Source of the DNA: Phymorhynchus buccinoides
Lineage: Eukaryota; Mollusca; Gastropoda; Neogastropoda; Raphitomidae
DNA: 64,000 nucleotides
Reading direction: 5' to 3'
NCBI GenBank assembly: GCA_017654935.2
Contig: CM065700.1
Coordinates: 50,206,927 to 50,270,926, forward strand
Shown piece by piece: positions 32,467 through 41,359 of the stretch; the stretch's first letter is position 1; each line of letters begins with the position of its first letter. The translations under genes and the position numbers were made by a program. The notes under the pieces were generated by a model. It was not told where the DNA came from. It searched no databases and worked only from the letters and a program-made list of their open reading frames with translations.

Positions 32467-33640
32467 GTGTTCCCCTCCAGTTGTCACCAAGTCACTTGTT
32501 CAACCGCGGACAGGCGTTCCACATCGAAATCCTGCCGTCCTTCACCTGACCGCTTGGCTACTTTGCGGTCAGGATTGCGGTCACAGGGTCTGAAAGGTGA
32601 AACCATTGAAGTGATTCTTCAATCCCGTCGTCAAAGCATGAATACCTTGTATTCCTTGCGTTGGACCTCTTGGTTCAATTTCTGTTCAATGAGTCTTTTT
32701 CTCCTTTGCACCCGACTGGTGCTCAGTTTGTTTTCTTTTCGTCTCATTTGCATAATGAGAAGGGCCTCTTGGACCAAACTTGTCAGGTTATAAGTCGGCA
32801 GTTAGCACTATTTCGATTGCTACTGGTCGTCAACCTTCCTTTGCTTCTTCTGTCTTGGTTTCCCATTTTTTGGATGGTTTGCGTAATAAGTCGATTCGCC
32901 CAACCATCAGACTTCCGCTATGGGACGTTTTTTCTTGTGCTTCACTTTCTCAGGTCAGAATGTGAACCGCTTTCTTCGTTATCTTTTAAGCTTCTTTCTG
33001 TTATAACGCTTTTCCTCGTTAGTCTTGCCTTAGCGAGACGTGTGAGTGGTATCCACGCTCTTAGCGGTTTAGTTAATGATTATGAATTCGCGGAGGATGG
33101 TTCCTCGATCTCCCTGGCTTTTCTACCGGAATTCCGTGCGAAAAATCAATCGGCTCAGCAAGCTTCTCCGTTGGTTGTTATCGAAAGTCTCTCTAACATC
33201 CTCGCTCCGGACGATGAGGAAAATGTCTGTGTCCGGTTCGCTGTTTGCGGGCATATCTCCTTCGTTCAGTCTCGTTCCGTAGCCAGAAACGCCGCCTTTT
33301 CATTTCTTTGAATTCCAACTATTCAAATGATATCCGTAAGGCCACTTTGGCTCGCTGGTTAGTCGAGTTGATTCGACTAGCCTACTCCCACGCCGATCGT
33401 TCTGCGCCCCCAGGTATACGGGCTCACGAAGTTAGGGCTATTAGCACCTCACTAGTCTTGGTCAGGGGTGTTCCAGTCCCTTCCTTATGTCCTCCGCCTT
33501 CTGGAAGTCGGAGACTACATTTACCTCTTTCTGCCTGCGCGAGTTTTCTACTCTCCGGCAGGACAACACGTTTGGCATTCGACGTGCTGTGTTGTCCTCC
33601 AAGACGGTGTCCTTTTGAGGTTTGACTTATTGTCTGTTTG
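32467..33640 (+). pseudogene. DIRS tyrosine recombinase, frameshifted
   Basis: Remnants spread over three frames: GLKGETIEVILQSRRQSMNT near the N terminus, KSAVSTISIATG, then LARRVSGIHALS containing a candidate catalytic Arg, and IRAHEVRAISTSLVL with the HxxR signature near 33418-33460. This enzyme would integrate the circular DIRS intermediate. No single frame is open across it. Confidence 0.8.
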
Positions 33641-33802
33641 TTTTTATAGACTTATGTCTTTTGGGGGATATGTAAACATGATTTGCTGTTTTACCTTCTT
33701 ATTTTAGATGGTATGTGTGTGTTTATGTGGTATCTCTGTCATGGTTTGTTCCATGGTTCTCAGAGTAGTGCTAAACCATTACCCACCTCCTTGTTGGTAA
33801 TC

Positions 33803-33900
33803 ATGCACTTTGTAGTGGAATGGTAAGGATGATAGAATAGATTGAGGAATTTTTATTAATTCTACTATCTATTTTATCTATATACTTACCATTCCACTAC
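33803..33900 (+). repeat. DIRS internal complementary region
   Basis: The left portion (GTAGTGGAATGGTAAGGATG ... GATTG) is the complement of the element's left end, and the right portion (GAGGAATTTTTATTAATTCT ... CCACTAC) is the complement of its right end. The two abut at about 33843-33845, reproducing a circle junction. Confidence 0.9.
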
Positions 33901-33977
33901 ATTTAATTGACCCACCCACCTCCCTCCTAATGGTTTTTGAACGTGTACCTTCCCTTTTTATTAGATGCTTGCTTTCA

Positions 33978-34105
33978 AGAAAGTGAGTAGTCTGCTTAAC
34001 CGGAAGTTACCTGGATTGGGAGTTGTGGTAGTAAGACACTCTTGGTTTTATTTCTGTCTTCCAAGCTAATCTTGTACAAATATGCACTTTGTAGTGGAAT
34101 GGTAA
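33978..34105 (-). repeat. DIRS right inverted terminal repeat
   Basis: Reverse complement of 28039-28167. It is followed by 42 outer bases (34106-34148) that end CCTC next to the resumed polymerase sequence. Confidence 0.92.
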
Positions 34106-34148
34106 GTATATAGATAAAATAGATAGTAGAATTAATAAAAATTCCTCA

Positions 34149-34284
34149 GTCTAAGTTACACGAAATAAACACAACAGTTGTAAATAAAAAATCGCTCGAC
34201 TCAAACAATACAAAGCGTGTGTTTAAATCACCTGAGTTTTCGTATTCAATTGGTCACTGGAGAACTAAGTGTCATAGTCAGTAG
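34149..34284 (+). pseudogene. Detached 3' end of the Polinton DNA polymerase
   Basis: Immediately to the right of the DIRS element an open frame of 44 codons ends in TAG at 34282-34284. It is in the frame in which the polymerase is interrupted at 28022. Its composition and the aromatic-rich end (SPEFSYSIGHW) fit the C termini of Polinton polymerases. It is separated from the main ORF by 6.1 kb and is not translated with it unless the DIRS element is absent. Confidence 0.85.
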
Positions 34285-34341
34285 ACTTTTTAAACTTGTA
34301 ATCATACGTTAAACTGTATGCACCATTTGGAGTTCTTATTG

Positions 34342-34971
34342 TTATTTCCCTAGAACAGATTTTAATGTGTCGTTTATTTTTTTTTCGCATTCTTTTTTTA
34401 TCGCTTCTATGTTTTGCGGTTGTAAAAAACTTGCTCTTGATTTTTTCTGAAGTTCAAACTTTTGCATTTTGTAGTCGTTGTAGTCTGCTTGGAGTCTATT
34501 GAACTCCTCATCCGAAATTTGAGAGTCTTGCAAAGCTTTACTGATAATCAATCGAAATGAACTAAGTTTTGCCATTATTAATTGAACCATGGCTGTATGC
34601 TTTTGAAGTTTTATTTTTATTTTTTTGTTGAAAGCGGTCGTTGTTATTGAAAACAACCCAAGCGTCAGCGACACACAACCCAACGGCAAAGCTACTACTG
34701 ATCCAACACCAGTCGCCAACAATCCTACTGAGCTCCCCGCTGTTATTGCACCTAGACTACTAAATCCAGTATTTAAGTATGTTGTTGAATTAAACAAACA
34801 AGAGTACCTTCGTTTGGTTCTGTTATAGTTAGTGAGGTCTTTTTCCAATTCTCTTTGTATTTCTGTAATGGTAGACAATCTGAACTTTCTGATTTCAGGA
34901 TCATCACCACCATCAGTCTTTTCTTTGTCAGTATCTTCTTTTGGTATTTTTGGATAAACTTTAACGGACAT
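34342..34971 (-). CDS. Polinton membrane/coiled-coil protein (209 aa), function unknown
   Basis: Layout is a charged, Pro/Asp-rich N terminus; an R/K-rich segment (NYNRTKRRYSCLF); a long hydrophobic region with two helices separated by small residues (GFSSLGAITAGSSVGLLATG, VALPLGCVSLTLGLFS); then a helical region LIISKALQDSQISDEEFNRL and a Lys-rich tail. This arrangement recurs in Polintons of invertebrates as I recall them, always without assigned function. The start at 34971 (MSVKVYPKIP) is preferred over the upstream ATG at 35013, which overlaps the stop of the next gene. Immediately downstream on the minus strand (34257-34334), a short coding-like stretch in another frame may be a lost extension. 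Confidence 0.8.
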   Translation of the reverse strand: MSVKVYPKIPKEDTDKEKTDGGDDPEIRKFRLSTITEIQRELEKDLTNYNRTKRRYSCLFNSTTYLNTGFSSLGAITAGSSVGLLATGVGSVVALPLGCVSLTLGLFSITTTAFNKKIKIKLQKHTAMVQLIMAKLSSFRLIISKALQDSQISDEEFNRLQADYNDYKMQKFELQKKSRASFLQPQNIEAIKKECEKKINDTLKSVLGK

Positions 34972-35002
34972 CTTTTTATATTTAAAAAAAAAAATTAAAC
35001 AT

Positions 35003-35854
35003 TTAATTTGCACTTGCTATCATTTTAAGAAGATCATCAGGCAAAATGCTTTCAGTGTAATAAAACCCAATGAGATCTAAATTAGTAACATTAATGTTCG
35101 TTAATTCTTTGAGATTGTTTGGATCAACACTCAATATAACTTTATCGCTGGTCGACACTGCCTTAATTTCTTCACCGCGGTTTTGAATAACGATAGTACA
35201 TCTCACTGATTCAACATCCAAGTTTTGCCAAGAAATAAGAATCCCTTTCATTAGGTTGTCGCTAACACCAACAGGTAGGGAATCAGGGTTGTCTGCTCTA
35301 ACAGAAAGTTCAAATATCATAGTAAATTCGTCTGCTAAAGCCATTTTAGGAATGAACTCTAATTGCGTGGCTGCATCTTTTGTCACTGTCTTTTTTCTAT
35401 GCAGCATGTACTGTCTCTTTTTATAAGGTTTGATTGCTATTTCTCTTCTGCTGTTGTTTTGGGGAATCAGACTGACATGTAACGGCCCTGAGTTAAATGA
35501 TTTGCGAAAGTATTTGTTATTATCAAAGAATGTAAACGGGCTTAAAAATTCAAACTTTATTTCCCAATCAATGAATGGAATTAAATGCCATTTGTTATCC
35601 CTTTTCCTAACAACTTTATATTCAAACTGGCCAACATTGTCAGCTACTACATTACGCAGTTGCTCTAGTTTAGGTACCTTTTTATCACTTATTTCTGCTC
35701 GTTTATAATAGCCGTCTTTTGTGTACTCAAACCCATACAGCGCTCCTATCTCCCCATTTAAATCAAAGTCTTCTGTGTCTGCTAGGTCCTTCAATTCTAA
35801 AGTTGCGCATCTAACAGGGTCAAGCATAACCGGTTGATCTGGTCCACGCGACAT
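35003..35854 (-). CDS. Polinton protein of 283 aa, function unknown
   Basis: A complete ORF with no transmembrane segment. It has acidic and Leu-rich N-terminal sequence, then an aromatic-rich middle (WHLIPFIDWEIKFEFLSPFT) and beta-rich C-terminal half with alternating hydrophobics (EFTMIFELSVRA, VRCTIVIQNRG). This could suit a jelly-roll or other structural protein, but I do not recognise the family. It is the middle of three tandem minus-strand genes with gaps of 31 and 14 bases, likely one transcription unit starting at about 36560. Confidence 0.7.
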   Translation of the reverse strand: MSRGPDQPVMLDPVRCATLELKDLADTEDFDLNGEIGALYGFEYTKDGYYKRAEISDKKVPKLEQLRNVVADNVGQFEYKVVRKRDNKWHLIPFIDWEIKFEFLSPFTFFDNNKYFRKSFNSGPLHVSLIPQNNSRREIAIKPYKKRQYMLHRKKTVTKDAATQLEFIPKMALADEFTMIFELSVRADNPDSLPVGVSDNLMKGILISWQNLDVESVRCTIVIQNRGEEIKAVSTSDKVILSVDPNNLKELTNINVTNLDLIGFYYTESILPDDLLKMIASAN

Positions 35855-35868
35855 AGTTTTATACTAAA

Positions 35869-36552
35869 TTATTTTATTTCTAACAAAGCATTAAGGCCGT
35901 CGCACTGAACTTCTTTTCCTTTTCCGTCAGTTATTCTTATTTTTAGTGAATGGTGAACCCCACAAATTAATTCTTTAAACTGTAAGTTAGTGAACGTAAT
36001 AATTTCGTAATCACAGTATGCTGCTTTTGCTGTTGGAAGAACTCTTAACACAGTAGACGGCTGGTTATCAAATAAGTTGTTATCCGTACTCAGGATATCT
36101 AAATGAAAGTATAATAAAGAATGTATTCCAAGATTAAGTGATTTTACAGCCGTAAATGCATTACTTTCCAGTGCATTATCAGTAACATGGAACCTGTGTA
36201 CTCCAAAACCTAATAGTTTAGCCAATTCATTAGCAAATTCAAATACTACTCCTTTTTGGCCTCTAAACATCATCTTCACTTTTAAATTTCCCTCATTAAG
36301 TTTTAAAGTAATGTCGATGTCGTTTAATATTTCTTTTAATGAACAAAAACCGTAATAACCGTCAGGTATAGTTAGTTCAATTTTCCCTGCGCTATCAATT
36401 TTTCTTATCCAATTATTTTTTAAGGATTCGCTTATGTTAATCCATTTAACTTTGTAATAAATTTCATGGAGCGCTACTTTTAGAGAACCATTATTTTCAA
36501 TAGGGCGTTGTAAAAGTATTGGCTCTTCTTGATCAGTTATATAAATAAACAT
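35869..36552 (-). CDS. Polinton conserved structural protein, candidate minor capsid (227 aa)
   Basis: Its sequence pattern matches a widely conserved Polinton protein. Landmarks are LKVALHEIYYKVKWINI near the N terminus, IPDGYYGFCSLKEILNDI, then ANELAKLLGF, SLLYFHLDIL followed by STVLRVLP, and a C-terminal FTNLQFKELI...LKIRITDGKGKEV. This is the order seen in the family with GEWEVALAEI..WYN and IEIxIxDxxG motifs, which I associate with a minor (penton-like) capsid role. The MFIYITD start at 36552 is preferred; the upstream extension to 36675 overlaps the divergent gene starting at 36572. Confidence 0.75.
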   Translation of the reverse strand: MFIYITDQEEPILLQRPIENNGSLKVALHEIYYKVKWINISESLKNNWIRKIDSAGKIELTIPDGYYGFCSLKEILNDIDITLKLNEGNLKVKMMFRGQKGVVFEFANELAKLLGFGVHRFHVTDNALESNAFTAVKSLNLGIHSLLYFHLDILSTDNNLFDNQPSTVLRVLPTAKAAYCDYEIITFTNLQFKELICGVHHSLKIRITDGKGKEVQCDGLNALLEIK

Positions 36553-36571
36553 TTTTATTGCGGATATATAA

Positions 36572-37823
36572 ATGAATGCTTTTAAATATAACAAAGACGC
36601 TAAATATGCAGTTGGATCATATAACCCTAAAACTATAGCTATTGATTCATTAGACGTTTCAGTGGGGCCTGGCAAGTTTAAAGTTAAGGTCAGTAATCCA
36701 TTAGTTCATTATTTAAATCCCCCCATCAAACATGATAACATCGCGAAGGCTTGGTTTAGTCATCCAATGCAGTTTTATCAAAACCAGTTAAACTTTGCTG
36801 TGTTTTGTGCGACGAGTGGGTGCGGTGTTTCGTTCGCTGATCATTTAAATCACCCTGAAGTCATGGTAAAAGCAGTTTATAGATTTCATTTCTATTATAC
36901 ATTCAGACGTATTTTGTCTGAACTGCAGGTACCATTACTACATGAAAAAACGTTTAATCCGTTCAGCAACAGAATTAATTTGAAGGCTTTTGAGCGGATC
37001 TCTAATGAGTTTAACATTAACTTGAATACTGACTTTAGACAGAAGTTAGATCGTAATCACGGATTAGGTTCACTTTATTATTGGGGCGTGCACAGAAAGT
37101 ATAACTATGATTGGATCCTCCTTACACGTCTTTTTCTTCAGGTACGACTGTTCATCTAGGATCAATAGAACAAGAACATAAAACCGCATGGTCAACATTT
37201 ATTCTTGACACTTCTGAAGGATTAACAAAGGCAGGGATAGAACGTGTAAATGATTCTATCCGTACTTACGTGTGGTGTTTGCTAGGATCGCAATCACAAG
37301 TAAGGTCAGAGATAATGAATCCTTCAACCGGGTTTGATGCGCAAAAACAATATTTAGCTGATTTAGAAGATTCAATTAATTCTACAGTTGATCTACCGAC
37401 AAGTATTAAAAAGTATCAAGACGTTTTGATGTATGCAAGATCGAAAGTAGACTTTGCTTTGGTAGTGGACTCTACATGCTACCGAGTGATCTTCGACTAC
37501 AAATAGGCGTAATTGAAAACTATAACAACGAAATCCTTGTAGCAGGAGATAACACAGTAGTCGGGGTGAATTCAAAAATGAATTCTGACCTGCCTGTGCC
37601 ATCAATCATACGAAGAACAAGTCCAATCCCTAACAATAAAACAAATAATACGACTTCAAATTTAAGTTCAAATTCAACGATCTTACGGGGTTCAAATTCA
37701 ACGATCTTACCGAATTCAATTACTTATGAAAACGAAAACGAAAATCATGAAAATGAAAAGACAGCATTAGTTCTTTTTTTAACAGCGACTGGTCTAGTTT
37801 ATTTTTATTTTACTAGAAAGTAA
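36572..37823 (+). pseudogene. Conserved Polinton gene broken by two frameshifts
   Basis: Three consecutive open frames (36572-37132, 37111-37506, 37476-37823) read as one protein of about 415 residues with single-base losses near 37110 and 37465. Segments include FHFYYTFRRILSELQVPLL, then GIERVNDSIRTYVWCLLGSQ, AQKQYLADLEDSINS, and a third-frame part with LPSDLRLQIGVIENYNN. The C terminus has an Asn/Ser-rich stretch and a hydrophobic helix (TALVLFLTATGLVYFYF). The same order occurs in other Polintons as I recall; function is not known. It starts 20 bp from the divergent gene at 36552, implying a shared bidirectional promoter. Confidence 0.75.
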
Positions 37824-38975
37824 TCCGGCAATTAGAACTAGCAGCATCCATAAATGTTCAGCCATAAAACCGACTACTTTGCTTGCTGCAGAAAAAAGCC
37901 AACTAACAATACCGCCTAATATTCCTGGTAGAGCGTCTAGAGCTTTTATTCCTAATTTTTTTAATAGATTCTTTAAATGATCCAGTTGTTTTTTAATCCA
38001 ATTCTTATCGCTTGATGGTGGAGATGGTGGCGGTGTTCCTGCTCCTGCTCCTGTTAAAGCAAACACTAAAGTAGAGATTGCAAAACCTAAAGCTGTTAAA
38101 ACACTAGCAATCGTAACACCTTGCTCTTTAAATAAAGTTTTTATTCGTTCAGCTAACGTCGTGTTTTCGTGTAAAATTCTTTGGATGGTTTCTTTTATTC
38201 TGCTGAATTGTGTTCGTAATTGTTCACGGTTAGTTGACAGTACTTCTAGTCTTGCCGCTCTCTCGTGTTGAAGATCGTCTAGTCTTTGCATGATTCTGTC
38301 TTTCACGCCTTGTCCTAGGTTGCTGTCGTCCGCTTCAACTAATTTCTGTTTTTCTCTGTCAATGTGAGCATCCAGTTCGCTTAACTTTGCTAGATTATTT
38401 GTTAACTCGCCCCTGGTAGATTGTAATGTTGAATTGAGCGCCATTAGTTCTCTCATAGGTAATGGTGAATCATGTAATGTTTTTAAATGGGTTTCTTCAT
38501 CTTCTAAAGCTATAAAACTAGTTATTTGGTCTGCAGTCGCGCTTAAGTCTCTAAGAGGAATCGATTGAAGTTGGGAATCAGTAGGTATTTCTTGTTCCAC
38601 GTTTTGAAGTTTAGAAACAGCTTCTGTTGATAGTTTTGGTTTGGGTTCGAAGCCAAATCGGGTTTGTTCTCTTACAGTAAGCCTGCTACGAGCTGTACTC
38701 TCTGATACAAACTTAAGAGGATTTGGTTTAGTTGTAAGTTGGGCTAATTTTTCATTATCTTTTCTCAGAAACAAATGCTCATCTATTATATTGTAGTCGT
38801 TAGTAACAATAATTTCGGGTGGTTCTAACCCCCAACTTTCATATAACAATCCTACTCTATGTTCTATTTCTGCTTGTTTTAAAGGTGAATGACGACTAAA
38901 CGGTCTAACTTCTTCACCCATGTCATCTCCAGGTTCCAAGACGTCATAATAGCGGTCTGCTTCTATTCCTTCCAT
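37794..38975 (-). CDS. Polinton coiled-coil protein with C-terminal membrane helices (393 aa)
   Basis: The N-terminal 150 residues are polar. A long coiled coil follows at about 165-280 (LKTLHDSP ... RIKETIQRILHENTTLAERI). Then comes the conserved block KEQGVTIASVLTALGFAIST LVFALTGAGAG, a Pro/Ser linker (TPPPSPPSSDKNW), and LGIKALDALPGILGGIVSWL with terminal hydrophobic helices. This C-terminal architecture is shared by a Polinton protein I recall from several invertebrates; its role is unknown. It overlaps the end of the convergent broken gene by 30 bases. A virion-membrane or attachment role is only a guess. Confidence 0.78.
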   Translation of the reverse strand: MEGIEADRYYDVLEPGDDMGEEVRPFSRHSPLKQAEIEHRVGLLYESWGLEPPEIIVTNDYNIIDEHLFLRKDNEKLAQLTTKPNPLKFVSESTARSRLTVREQTRFGFEPKPKLSTEAVSKLQNVEQEIPTDSQLQSIPLRDLSATADQITSFIALEDEETHLKTLHDSPLPMRELMALNSTLQSTRGELTNNLAKLSELDAHIDREKQKLVEADDSNLGQGVKDRIMQRLDDLQHERAARLEVLSTNREQLRTQFSRIKETIQRILHENTTLAERIKTLFKEQGVTIASVLTALGFAISTLVFALTGAGAGTPPPSPPSSDKNWIKKQLDHLKNLLKKLGIKALDALPGILGGIVSWLFSAASKVVGFMAEHLWMLLVLIAGLLSSKIKIN

Positions 38976-39019
38976 GTTTTTATTTATAATTATGTTTTTA
39001 TTTTATTTCTAAAAGAGAG

Positions 39020-39697
39020 ATGTCGCAATCATACGGAACAATTCTTGATCCATACAGACGGTTAAAAGAACCACTCGGTGTAAAAGGAACCAGGCAGAGT
39101 ATTGTGATAAGTAATAATCCTTCAACTATCGACCAAAGACAAATATTATCAGTAAGATTTCCTAGTCTGGGGAGTAATGAAGTAATTGTGCCAGGCACTG
39201 CACGTCTTGCTTTTAAAATAGAACTAGAGTCAGCGACGGATCCGAACAGAACTTTAGTTGCTAATCTTGGTAGAGCGATCGTTAGTAAGATTACTATTAA
39301 ACTTGAAGGGAGAGAGGTAATGTGTTTAGAGTATTTTTATAAACTGTTTAAAGGAACACCAACTTTGTTTATCATTGATGACTGTTCGGCTGAAAGAGAC
39401 ATAGTCAAAAAAAGAAATAGTTTAGCAAAACTAGCATTCAGTGGTCGGCATGCAGGAATTAGCGTATGGATTTTAACACAGAAGTATAATTCGGTTTTAA
39501 AGGACTTCAGAGAACAGTTAAAGACAGTTGTTTTGTTTTTTACTAAAGACAAAAACAGCTTTGAAGAATGTCTTGATGAAAATGATGTGATTGAATCAAA
39601 AGAAGAAAAAAAGTCGATTAAGCAAAAACTGAGGAAAGAGAAGTTTTGTAAGCTAGTGTTAAAAACAGATTTTCCTAGTCAGTATAAATGTTTGTGA
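39020..39697 (+). CDS. Fusion of major-capsid N terminus with packaging-ATPase C terminus
   Basis: Residues 1 to about 103 look like the start of a Polinton double-jelly-roll major capsid protein: STIDQRQILSVRFPSLG, then VIVPGTARLAFKIELES, TLVANLGRAIVSKITIKLEG. From about residue 108 it looks like the C-terminal half of the FtsK/HerA-type genome-packaging ATPase: TLFIIDDCSAERDI (Walker B), LAFSGRHAGISVWILTQKYN, then LVLKTDFPSQYK. There is no Walker A motif. The simplest reading is one in-frame deletion joining two neighbouring genes and removing most of the capsid gene and the nucleotide-binding half of the ATPase. The product could not package DNA or build a capsid by itself. Confidence 0.85.
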   Translation: MSQSYGTILDPYRRLKEPLGVKGTRQSIVISNNPSTIDQRQILSVRFPSLGSNEVIVPGTARLAFKIELESATDPNRTLVANLGRAIVSKITIKLEGREVMCLEYFYKLFKGTPTLFIIDDCSAERDIVKKRNSLAKLAFSGRHAGISVWILTQKYNSVLKDFREQLKTVVLFFTKDKNSFEECLDENDVIESKEEKKSIKQKLRKEKFCKLVLKTDFPSQYKCL

Positions 39698-39730
39698 AGG
39701 CAAAAAAAAAAGCCATTTTTGGTTTCTTTT

Positions 39731-39943
39731 TTATACTGGGTCAAATTCAAGGTTAAACTTGTTGTAAATTTCTGATAAAGTATCCATTATTTTGCTTTCA
39801 ATTTCAAACAAGTATTTACTGACTATTTCATCGTCTTCCATTAATAGCTGAGATAGAACAATTTCTTTCTGCGCATTCCTTAATCTTTTCAATAAAATGT
39901 TGTAATTCTTTGTCTTGAGTATCTCTTTATTCTGAGTCTCCAT
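39731..39943 (-). CDS. Small Polinton ORF, 70 aa, unknown
   Basis: A short helical, charged protein (LLKRLRNAQKEIVLSQLLME then EIVSKYLFEIESKIMDTLSE). It fills the gap between the convergent fusion gene and the integrase, with 29 bases to the integrase stop. It is plausible because the element is gene-dense, but unsupported by any recognised family. Confidence 0.5.
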   Translation of the reverse strand: METQNKEILKTKNYNILLKRLRNAQKEIVLSQLLMEDDEIVSKYLFEIESKIMDTLSEIYNKFNLEFDPV

Positions 39944-39972
39944 TTAAAAACTCATTTTTTTTTTTGGTTTAA

Positions 39973-40947
39973 TCAAATCGGAACTGTGTCTGGTGGAATT
40001 ATCTGTAATTCTTCTTTAACAAAGGCTCTTTTTGGTGTTGGTCGTGTTGACGTATCAGTTTCTCTTAAATAATACACGGGGGGATTCATTTCTATTATTC
40101 TTTTTATTTCGTACGGATCGATACTCCAAATCGGATCAGTTGCTCTTATGCGAGTGTCTCCTTCTGCTTCTCCCGGTGCATAAAGAAACCTAACTTTTAC
40201 TCCAAATGGTATTAGTTGTTTTGTAATTGAATGTTGAATTGGCAAGTCTATCGAAGAGTCAATTGTTTTCTTCTGTATTGCTTTTACTGGTTTAAATCCA
40301 ATGACCTTAGATTCTTCGTTATTCATGACACGCAGAACGGAGGGTAGTCTTCTAACCCATTCAGTGTTTTTAGTTGAATCAAGGAGTTCTCTATGGTATT
40401 GATAAGAAAAAAGTCTTTCTGCCAATTGTTTGTTAAAGTTTTCGACTAAGGCTTGAGATCTATGGTTTCCAGGAATACCTCTTTTAATAACGACTTTGTG
40501 TTTTAACAGTAGCTGATTGAATTGTCCTTTAAATTCTTTTCCTTCATCAACTTGAATTAAACGAGGATAGGTTAATGGACCGCGTCTATAGATTTCTTGT
40601 AAAGCAACAGAGACTGAAGTAGCACTTTTATCAGTCAATGGTTCAGCATCTTTATATCTTGAAGAGATGTCAACGACTGTAAGCGCGTATTTAAATCTTT
40701 TTCTTCTGATTAAATCATGAGGTAGGTATAGAAGATCCATTTGATGAGTGTCATTTGGTGTTGAGTTGACAAAGTGTGGTCTTTTAATTCGTTTAGGCGC
40801 AGGTAAATAGATTTGCCAAATAGCTTGTTTAGATAGCCATTCTTTTGCTGTTTGTTCAGTGACTCCTGCTGCTTGACTGAGTTTTTTAATAGCTATTAAA
40901 CCTTTCCAATAACCTTTCGGTGAATAATAAATTTTAGACAGGTTCAT
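39973..40947 (-). CDS. Polinton RVE-type integrase
   Basis: Retroviral-type DDE integrase that would insert the element's ends into host DNA. The catalytic triad is visible: Asp in HQMDLLYL, Asp in LIQVDEGKEF, and Glu in RSQALVENFNKQLAERL, with the GIPGNHRSQALVE context typical of Polinton and chromovirus enzymes. The N-terminal part (YYSPKGYWKGLIAIKKLSQA AGVTEQTAKEWL) is the Polinton zinc/HTH-like region. The C-terminal part (WSIDPYEIKRIIEMNPPVYY L) resembles an SH3-like or chromodomain-type tail. The ORF is intact. A start at 40947 (MNLSKIYYS) is preferred; an upstream ATG at 40971 would overlap the next gene by 17 bases. Confidence 0.93.
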   Translation of the reverse strand: MNLSKIYYSPKGYWKGLIAIKKLSQAAGVTEQTAKEWLSKQAIWQIYLPAPKRIKRPHFVNSTPNDTHQMDLLYLPHDLIRRKRFKYALTVVDISSRYKDAEPLTDKSATSVSVALQEIYRRGPLTYPRLIQVDEGKEFKGQFNQLLLKHKVVIKRGIPGNHRSQALVENFNKQLAERLFSYQYHRELLDSTKNTEWVRRLPSVLRVMNNEESKVIGFKPVKAIQKKTIDSSIDLPIQHSITKQLIPFGVKVRFLYAPGEAEGDTRIRATDPIWSIDPYEIKRIIEMNPPVYYLRETDTSTRPTPKRAFVKEELQIIPPDTVPI

Positions 40948-40954
40948 TTTAATA

Positions 40955-41353
40955 CTAGATCTTTTTTGCAATAAAAAAAACAGCAGTCATACCAACTACA
41001 ATAAACGCTACCTCCTGGAGTTTTTGTTTTTCGGATGGTTGGTAGAAGTCACTTAATTTTGGTGGTGGGAGCTGTTGGAGGTCTTCTCCTGTCACTAAAT
41101 AATACTCTTTAATGGCGTCGTCAACATTCTTAAAAGTATTAGCTGCATGGTGTTGTCTTAATCTCTCGTTAATAAAGTCCAACTGAGCGAGTCTTTGTTT
41201 TTCGTATGCGTCTCGTGCTTTAGTTAATTGTTCCATTGCGTGATTATGTCTTTCTTGATCATTAGTATGTAGCTTACTAAACATGTAATTACTTCCTGAA
41301 AAAGCAAGTGCGTTTACTACAGCACCGCCAATCATCATTGCGAGTGAAGCCAT
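40955..41353 (-). CDS. Conserved small Polinton membrane protein (132 aa)
   Basis: A hydrophobic N terminus (MASLAMMIGGAVVNALAFSG SNYMFSKL), a long charged helix (HNHAMEQLTKARDAYEKQRL AQLDFINERLRQHH), the motif LSDFYQPSEKQK, and a C-terminal helix (EVAFIVVGMTAVFFIA). This compact order is one I recall from other Polintons. Function is not established. It lies 7 bases upstream of the preferred integrase start and likely shares its transcript. Confidence 0.8.
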   Translation of the reverse strand: MASLAMMIGGAVVNALAFSGSNYMFSKLHTNDQERHNHAMEQLTKARDAYEKQRLAQLDFINERLRQHHAANTFKNVDDAIKEYYLVTGEDLQQLPPPKLSDFYQPSEKQKLQEVAFIVVGMTAVFFIAKKI

Positions 41354-41359
41354 TTTATT

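Larger units (their letters stand above)
28023..34148 (+). mobile_element. DIRS-type tyrosine-recombinase retrotransposon, degraded
   Basis: A 6.1-kb element interrupts the polymerase gene. It has inverted terminal repeats (28039-28167 and 33978-34105) and an internal complementary region (33803-33900) made of the complements of both outer ends joined together, the hallmark of DIRS elements. Order of coding remnants is gag-like, reverse transcriptase plus RNase H, then tyrosine recombinase. No target duplication is evident, as expected for recombinase-mediated insertion. It is much more GC-rich than the Polinton around it. Each ORF has stops or frameshifts. Confidence 0.92.

Noticed and set aside
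34257..34334. Coding-like stretch downstream of the 34342 gene (minus strand)
   Set aside because: No start and in a different frame; possibly a lost C-terminal extension, but too short to call.
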